Positions 61,401 through 64,000 of a stretch of DNA of 64,000 nucleotides are shown one piece after another. The stretch comes from Macrostomum hystrix (taxonomy: Eukaryota > Platyhelminthes > Macrostomidae): assembly GCA_950097015.1 (NCBI GenBank), contig CATNEN010000039.1, forward strand, positions 13,300,501 to 13,364,500. Reading direction: 5' to 3'. The position numbers and the translations under genes are program-made. Each line of letters opens with the position of its first letter. The first letter of the stretch is position 1. Under the pieces are notes generated by a model. The model was not told the DNA's origin. It did not search any database and saw nothing but the letters and a program-made list of their open reading frames with translations.

Positions 61401-64000
61401 CTTCTAGGAATTCTGAACTCATATTTTACTAGTTTATTTGCTACGAAACATAGATTCTAGAGAAACTTTTGCCCTTCAAATTTACACAAAAAATATTGTG
61501 TAGACAGCCTTTCACCTAATTAATTATTTATATGCTCATTTGTCAGCAACAATGTCAACTGCTCAATTTTTTTCCAGTAAAATTGACGAGCACTCAAGCA
61601 ACCCAAGTTGGATTGAATATTTTGTGAATATCTTGAATATTCGGGATTCTAGATTCGGGATTCTAGATTCGGGATTCTAGATTCGGGATTCTAGATTCGG
61701 GATTCTAGATTCGGGATTCTAGATTCGGGATTCTAGATTCGGGATTCTAGATTCGGGATTCTAGATTCGGGATTCTAGATTCGGGATTCTAGATTCGGGA
61801 TTCTAGATTCGGGATTCTAGATTCGGGATTCTAGATTCGGGATTCTAGATTCGGGATTCTAGATTCGGGATTCTAGATTCGGGATTCTAGATTCGGGATT
61901 CTAGATTCGGGATTCTAGATTCGGGATTCTAGATTCGGGATTCTAGATTCGGGATTCTAGATTCGGGATTCTAGATTCGGGATTCTAGATTCGGGATTCT
62001 AGATTCGGGATTCTAGATTCGGGATTCTAGATTCGGGATTCTAGATTCGGGATTCTAGATTCGGGATTCTAGATTCGGGATTCTAGATTCGGGATTCTAG
62101 ATTCGGGATTCTAGATTCGGGATTCTAGATTCGGGATTCTAGATTCGGGATTCTAGATTCGGGATTCTAGATTCGGGATTCTAGATTCGGGATTCTAGAT
62201 TCGGGATTCTAGATTCGGGATTCTAGATTCGGGATTCTAAATTCGGGATTCTAGATTCGGGATTCTAGATTCGGGATTCTAGATTCTGGATTCTAGATTC
62301 GGGATTCTAGATTCGGGATTCTAGATTCGGGATTCTAGATTCGGGATTCTAGATTCGGGATTCTAGATTCGGGATTCTAAATTCGGCATTAGCGGTTTCA
62401 GATTCTAAATTAAGGATTTTTATTCGGAATCGGGAATTCTAGATTTGGATAAGTGAATTTTGGGCATATTTCATACTCTCTCATCTCTTCTCCATTATCG
62501 ACTTTTGACCGTACGCTCGGAGACTATAAGATAGCAGTCAAACCCAAACAAAAATAAAAGATAAGAAGGAAGCAACTGCATGGAAATGTAGCGCGAGACA
62601 CAACAAAAATATATAATAATACGATTTACACTTCGTTTAAGGTGCAGAAATAGTGCAGACGGAGGATGCATGGCTGTTAAAATATTCTGCAATAACGAGG
62701 CGCGGGTTGCCAATTTGCTATCGACAAAATACCACTGCGGATAATATATCTAATTAGCACTACATGAGAAGTATACAGCTATTTAAGTATTTAAAAAGCA
62801 AATATTAATTTTTCCACATGATGTCAGAAACACTCTGGTTGTAAAACAACACAAGTCCACAACCAATAAAGTTGCAGTATCGATTAAAAATTCGAAACAT
62901 CTACAGCCAGTTAAGTGTCTAACAGGTGAGGATTCTACAGCCAGTTAGGTGTCTAACAGGTGAGGATTCTACAGCCAGTTAGGTGTCTAACAGGTGAGGA
63001 TTCTACAGCCAGTTAGGTGTCTAACAGGTGAGGATTCTACAGCCAGTAAGGTGTCTAACAGGTGAGGATTCTACAGCCAGTTAGGTGTCTAACAGGTGAG
63101 GATTCTACAGCCAGTAAGGTGTCTAACAGGTGAGGATTCTACAGCCAGTTAGGTGTCTAACAGGTGAGGATTCTACAGCCAGTTAGGTGTCTAACAGGTG
63201 AGGATTCTACAGCCAGTTAGGTGTCTAACAGGTGAGGATTCTACAGCCAGTTAGGTGTCTAACAGGTGAGGATTCTACAGCCAGTTAGGTGTCTAACAGG
63301 TGAGGATTCTACAGCCAGTTAAGTGTCTAACAGGTGGCGAGGCAATTCTGCCCATTTCGCTGACTCCTGAGCTCACGCGCACACAGATAACTTACTCCGG
63401 CTCACGCTCTCACATCTGTCTTTCTCATTGTCAGGCAGTGTACACTCTCACTGTGTCTAGGAGTTTGGCCCTCAAGGGCGTAAATTGCATGACAAGCCCC
63501 CAAGCCTTCTCTCCGCGGCTGCGCCCCAAATGAATGTGGCCTCGCCGCGGAAACGAACTCAGGGACCGTGGTGCGAGACGCAAACGCGTTAACCGCTCTG
63601 CCACCAACCTCCCGGATGGAGGGAGGATAGTCCCGGATGGATAGTTCATCGTGAAGGGTGGAAAACTTTAATCCATATGGTGGACTTTCACGAGAATCGG
63701 TCATTCGGTTTGGGAGCTGTCGTGAAGTACGCAGCGGGAATTAGAAATACTACCGTGGTCTATCCCAAGGGGAGACAGCATCGTCTTTCTACTGCTCCAA
63801 CCCACAGCAGTGTCAGACTCACCAGTCCTGCCAGTTTGTCCACCTGAGCGTTCAGCAGCATCTCGACCGCCACGACGTTCTCCTCCTGAATGGCGTACAG
63901 CAGAGCGTCGCCCAGCCGGAGGTTGCAGCCAAGCAGGAGTTCCAGCAGTTCAATGTGCTCCAACTCGATGGCGATGAGCACGGCTGATCGGCCCAGTGAG
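42800..64000 (-). CDS. TRPC4/5-like cation channel (whole gene, 5' end outside window)
   Basis: Minus strand, 12 visible exons whose phases all agree, giving 988 residues, numbered here from the window edge. In order: ankyrin repeats (1-59), TRP_2 region (60-261), S1-S4 (262-~460), S4-S5 linker with [12 protein letters not shown]5, pore with [11 protein letters not shown] (552-585), S6 with [11 protein letters not shown] (586-617), TRP box EWKFAR (623-628), C-terminal coiled/CIRB-like region (683-~786), long polyQ tail. This family forms tetrameric, phospholipase-C-coupled, calcium-permeable channels of the plasma membrane. Oddities: a 12-Gly run in the TRP_2 region, about 26 pure glutamines plus more mixed Q/H/L near the C-terminus, and an unrelated gene nested on the other strand in one intron. 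Many introns hold minisatellites. N-terminus and promoter are not in the window. Confidence 0.95.
43420..44075. repeat. 19-bp minisatellite at the 3' side of the last TRPC intron
   Basis: About 34 units of GTTAGACAGTTTCCTAGCT. On the gene's strand the unit reads CTGTCTAACAGCTAGG, containing a branch-point-like CTAAC and a CAG. It ends about 13 bp from the real acceptor at 43,408. Confidence 0.97.
44083..44345. repeat. 19-bp minisatellite at the 5' side of the last TRPC intron
   Basis: About 12 units of AAATCTACCTGCCAACTAA, decaying towards the exon. On the gene's strand the unit contains GGCAG/GTAGAT, resembling the real donor GGCAG/GTGCCA at 44,379. Confidence 0.93.
44379..44649 (-). CDS. 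TRPC exon, cytosolic C-terminal region
   Basis: Acceptor TTCACAG, donor GGCAG/GTGCC; 271 bp. Encodes [20 protein letters not shown], then [18 protein letters not shown] and [11 protein letters not shown], the conserved helix after the TRP domain of TRPC channels (calmodulin/IP3-receptor-binding and coiled-coil region). Confidence 0.93.
44798..44839 (-). CDS. TRPC micro-exon
   Basis: 42-bp exon (14 codons, phase 0/0) between TTTGCAG and CAG/GTGAGG. Encodes [14 protein letters not shown], continuing into [10 protein letters not shown]. It could be skipped without a frameshift. Confidence 0.85.
44952..45146 (-). CDS. TRPC exon carrying the TRP box
   Basis: 195 bp, phase 0/0. Encodes [20 protein letters not shown] and [19 protein letters not shown] is the TRP box immediately after S6, diagnostic for TRPC channels. 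Confidence 0.96.
45525..45619 (-). CDS. TRPC exon, S6 gate helix
   Basis: 95 bp, acceptor ATCCAG, donor GCT/GTGAGT. Encodes [20 protein letters not shown] and [11 protein letters not shown]. The LLNMLIAM motif is the conserved S6 gate. Confidence 0.95.
45980..46048 (+). CDS. DSL gene exon 1 (signal peptide)
   Basis: Encodes [20 protein letters not shown] and VLA: basic start, hydrophobic core, small residues before cleavage. Donor GCA/GTGAGT, phase 0. Confidence 0.85.
45980..50082 (+). CDS. DSL-domain transmembrane protein without EGF repeats (whole gene)
   Basis: Plus-strand gene nested in a TRPC intron. Seven exons: 45,980-46,048, 46,122-46,246, 47,239-47,353, 47,431-47,627, 48,717-48,844, 49,009-49,417, 49,755-50,082. 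Phases agree throughout; 456 aa. Signal peptide 1-23; a cysteine-containing ~145-residue N-terminal region in the position of the Notch-ligand MNNL/C2 domain; DSL domain 178-214 starting [15 protein letters not shown] with six cysteines; Ser/Thr/Lys-rich stalk ~217-300; membrane helix ~319-342 ([16 protein letters not shown]) with a SRRRK stop-transfer; cytosolic tail with polyQ and [11 protein letters not shown]...LPPLPPR. DSL domains bind Notch. The EGF repeats normally found between DSL and membrane are absent, replaced by the stalk. A Notch ligand, a decoy or co-ligand are all possible. The exon 5 donor choice is the least certain point. Confidence 0.86.
46122..46246 (+). CDS. DSL gene exon 2 (N-terminal domain)
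   Basis: After TTGTTTCAG. Encodes [38 protein letters not shown]. The opening FFLRLDEF resembles the first strand of Notch-ligand N-terminal domains (FELRL-type). Donor TG/GTGAGT, phase 2. Confidence 0.83.
46335..47195. repeat. 26/27-bp minisatellite in DSL gene intron 2
   Basis: Two related unit types: a 27-bp form with TTCAGGTGACTGGTAGC then TTGCTGAAG (left part), and a 26-bp form with TTCAGAAGGATGTAGC (right part). The 27-bp part is open in several frames on both strands (LLKFQVTGS and LQQATSHLK repeats); not coding. It shares its core with the array in intron 4 of the same gene. Confidence 0.96.
47239..47353 (+). CDS. DSL gene exon 3
   Basis: After ATCTTGTAG. Encodes [38 protein letters not shown]; donor TCG/GTGAGT, phase 0. 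Continues the N-terminal domain. Confidence 0.83.
47431..47627 (+). CDS. DSL gene exon 4
   Basis: After TCCTTAAG. Encodes [20 protein letters not shown] through [14 protein letters not shown] to [10 protein letters not shown]. Donor ATCAA/GTAAGT, phase 2. The intron between exons 3 and 4 is only 77 bp. Confidence 0.83.
47690..48570. repeat. 28-bp minisatellite in DSL gene intron 4
   Basis: About 31 units containing GGGTTAGCTTGCTGAAGG then TTCAGGTAAC. TTAGCTTGCTGAAGGTTCAG is shared with the intron 2 array apart from the flanking bases. Each unit holds a donor-like CAG/GTAAC and an acceptor-like GGGTTAG. Confidence 0.96.
48717..48844 (+). CDS. DSL gene exon 5 (DSL domain)
   Basis: The acceptor after TTTTTCCCTGTTGCCACCCAG fits phase and pyrimidine tract. 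Encodes [49 protein letters not shown] is the hallmark DSL start. Donor CCAG/GTGTGG (phase 1) joins exon 6, whose first Cys then supplies the sixth DSL cysteine. Reading through instead gives VEMVNC, an alternative sixth Cys, but no phase-compatible donor follows. Confidence 0.85.
49009..49417 (+). CDS. DSL gene exon 6 (stalk and membrane helix)
   Basis: After GTGTCGCCAG. Encodes [20 protein letters not shown], a long Ser/Thr stalk likely O-glycosylated, then [20 protein letters not shown] and CSRRRK. Donor AAAAGA/GTGAGA, phase 2; without splicing the frame would stop two codons later. Confidence 0.84.
49755..50082 (+). CDS. DSL gene exon 7 (cytosolic tail)
   Basis: After GATCCGATACGGCAG. 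Encodes [19 protein letters not shown], a Gln-rich middle ([15 protein letters not shown]) and [19 protein letters not shown] ending [14 protein letters not shown] looks like an SH2-docking tyrosine and PPLPPR like an SH3 ligand. Stop TAG at 50,080-50,082. Confidence 0.83.
50083..50389. other. 3' flank of DSL gene
   Basis: AT-rich; probable 3' UTR of the nested gene. No clear AATAAA was seen. Confidence 0.5.
50390..50890. repeat. 19-bp minisatellite in TRPC intron
   Basis: About 26 units of AGAGACAAGAAGACACCCC with GAGAG and TAGCG variants. Purine-rich on plus, pyrimidine-rich on the TRPC strand. Confidence 0.96.
51030..51130 (-). CDS. TRPC exon, pore loop
   Basis: 101 bp, acceptor TTTTTCGCAG, donor GTTG/GTGAGT. 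Encodes [20 protein letters not shown] then [17 protein letters not shown] corresponds to the LFW pore-helix motif; the Asp in GLIDL occupies the position of the acidic pore residue in fly TRP. Confidence 0.95.
51590..52600. repeat. 24/25-bp minisatellite in TRPC intron
   Basis: About 41 units containing CACACCTGTTAGATATGACA. Both 24- and 25-bp forms occur (GATATGACA, GATATTGACA). On the TRPC strand the unit contains TCTAACAGGTGTG, the same core as the 18-bp arrays. Confidence 0.97.
52642..53015 (-). CDS. TRPC exon, S4 to S5
   Basis: 374 bp, acceptor AACCCAG, donor TCAAA/GTGAGC. Encodes [40 protein letters not shown] (S4-S5 linker), the S5 helix and an extracellular turret with two cysteines (NKFCQDN, YQYCVT). 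Confidence 0.96.
53100..53239 (-). CDS. TRPC exon, S2-S3
   Basis: 140 bp, acceptor TCATGCAG, donor TTTG/GTAAGA. Encodes [20 protein letters not shown] and [26 protein letters not shown] is a strong TRPC S3 motif. Confidence 0.95.
54077..54370 (-). mobile_element. tRNA-derived SINE, family 2
   Basis: Read on minus it starts with TGGCAGAGCGGTTAACGCG (box A-like) followed by AAGTTCGATTCC (box B-like), then a GC-rich body with GGGGCTTGTCATGCAATT and GCAGAATTGCC. A second copy lies at 63,337-63,615, about 85-90% similar by eye. Confidence 0.75.
54545..54715. mobile_element. SINE-like fragment, family 1
   Basis: Shares GTTCAGTCCATGGACTGG, CACCCTCAATTA and ATTTAACAGCTGGGTGAA with 37,415-37,515. 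Ends in GGGAATCGAATCACAGAC, a box-B-like motif in inverted orientation. Contains a G10 run near 54,577. Confidence 0.6.
55133..55255 (-). CDS. TRPC exon, S1-S2 linker
   Basis: 123 bp, phase 1/1. Encodes [20 protein letters not shown] and [25 protein letters not shown] matches the VEWMILPWVLG region of TRPC4/5. Confidence 0.94.
55256..56142. other. TRPC intron with a GC-rich CCAAT-box island
   Basis: Between about 55,520 and 55,890 the base composition turns GC/C-rich, with ATTGG/CCAAT boxes at 55,558-55,562, 55,634-55,638 and 55,700-55,704 and a CCCCTCCCGCC box beside the third. A 131-codon plus-strand frame here shows no family features. It might be an intronic promoter; low confidence. Confidence 0.4.
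56143..56377 (-). CDS. TRPC exon, S1 and pre-S1
   Basis: 235 bp, acceptor CCCATTCGCAG, donor CTGG/GTGAGC. Encodes [30 protein letters not shown], and [20 protein letters not shown] with SASYLLFL. Very close to TRPC4/5. Confidence 0.96.
56690..56935. repeat. 23-bp minisatellite in TRPC intron
   Basis: About ten units of GTGGACACACCATAAAGGAG plus GAG, with a degenerate lead-in from about 56,510 (GTGGACACCCCATAGA). Confidence 0.95.
56936..57764. other. TRPC intron, no recognisable content
   Basis: Single-copy sequence with a G-rich run near 57,310. Short open frames show no family features. Confidence 0.55.
57765..58090. repeat. 33-bp minisatellite in TRPC intron
   Basis: About eight to nine units with GATTTTGAGCTCGATTTCAG then AATTGAGTCTTGG, decaying towards the exon at 58,164. 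Confidence 0.93.
58164..58769 (-). CDS. TRPC exon, TRP_2 region with Gly insert
   Basis: 606 bp. Encodes [68 protein letters not shown] and ending [15 protein letters not shown] run of 12 Gly and [13 protein letters not shown] interrupt the family pattern between [10 protein letters not shown] and LSRLKL. The acceptor is a tandem AGCAG (start 58,772 or 58,769), which would add or remove one Gln. Donor AAGAAG/GTAGGC. Confidence 0.95.
59085..61085. repeat. 14-bp minisatellite, heterogeneous part
   Basis: Units based on ATTCGGGATTCTAG with many variants (TTCTGC, TTTTGG, TTCTGG). A longer block marked by TCAGCATTCTAGATTCAAG recurs at 59,471, 60,032 and 60,558, so blocks of about 0.53-0.56 kb have been duplicated. 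Open frames on both strands (NPESRI, DSRFGI) are repeat artefacts. Confidence 0.97.
61086..61639. other. Single-copy sequence between two 14-bp arrays
   Basis: AT-rich intron sequence; no exon or RNA recognised. Confidence 0.6.
61640..62390. repeat. 14-bp minisatellite, homogeneous part
   Basis: About 53 almost perfect copies of ATTCGGGATTCTAG, with only a few single-base changes near the right end. Much younger in appearance than the array at 59,085-61,085. Confidence 0.98.
62391..62904. other. TRPC intron, single-copy
   Basis: No feature recognised. Confidence 0.55.
62905..63334. repeat. 34-bp minisatellite in TRPC intron
   Basis: About 12 nearly identical units with GATTCTACAGCCAGTTAG then GTGTCTAACAGGTGAG. 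The second half contains the same TGTCTAACAGGTGA core as the 18-bp arrays. It abuts a SINE at 63,337. Confidence 0.97.
63337..63615 (-). mobile_element. tRNA-derived SINE, family 2 (second copy)
   Basis: Matches 54,077-54,370: box A-like TGGCAGAGCGGTTAACGCG intact, box B decayed (GAGTTCGTTTCC). Its 3' end touches the 34-bp array. Confidence 0.75.
63823..64000 (-). CDS. TRPC exon, ankyrin repeats (cut by window edge)
   Basis: Encodes [40 protein letters not shown] and [10 protein letters not shown], the N-terminal ankyrin region of TRPC. Donor GGACTG/GTGAGT at 63,823, phase 0, joining [10 protein letters not shown] of the next exon. The exon continues beyond 64,000. Confidence 0.94.

Overview
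The window is animal nuclear DNA, from an invertebrate. The genes are split by GT-AG introns, and the proteins belong to metazoan families: a TRPC cation channel, a DSL (Delta/Serrate/LAG-2) Notch ligand, an SLC35A4-type nucleotide-sugar transporter and a WSC-domain protein. Transposon debris includes Penelope-like, non-LTR, mariner and tRNA-derived SINE fragments. The standard genetic code reads through every exon. The phylum cannot be fixed from the sequence; a protostome is a guess. The dominant feature is tandem repetition: roughly half of the 64 kb is minisatellite, in about fifteen arrays with periods of 14 to 41 bp, most of them inside introns.

Layout. 1-12,040 is one 18-bp minisatellite. 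12,041-27,500 is a tandem segmental duplication (two copies of 7.6-7.9 kb, with a third partial copy to 28,190). Each full copy carries the last coding exon of the SLC35A4-like gene (minus strand), a 23-bp minisatellite, a complete gene for a small secreted cysteine-rich protein (plus strand), a GATA microsatellite, a Penelope-like retroelement remnant, a 19-bp minisatellite and the 18-bp minisatellite. 27,963-35,780 is the SLC35A4-like gene itself (4 exons, minus strand, 342 aa); each of its three introns holds a minisatellite. 35,800-40,800 is a repeat graveyard (mariner, SINEs, non-LTR). 40,844-41,466 holds the last two recognisable exons of a WSC-domain protein (minus strand). 42,800-64,000 is a TRPC4/5-like channel gene (minus strand, 12 exons visible, N-terminus beyond the window). 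In its S5/pore-to-S6 intron lies a complete plus-strand gene (45,980-50,082, 7 exons, 456 aa) for a membrane protein with a DSL domain but no EGF repeats.

Most notable points: (1) three intact, nearly identical copies of the SLC35A4 terminal exon lie downstream of a single set of upstream exons; (2) the nested DSL protein has no EGF repeats; (3) minisatellites of different period share a CTAACAGGTG core, which looks like a branch point plus acceptor plus donor and also contains the E-box CAGGTG, and several intronic arrays resemble the splice site of the intron that holds them; (4) related arrays occupy two different introns of the DSL gene. The genes show no evident common pathway beyond being membrane or secreted proteins. 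Exon boundaries were assigned by eye from splice consensus, reading phase and recalled family similarity; no search or RNA evidence was available.
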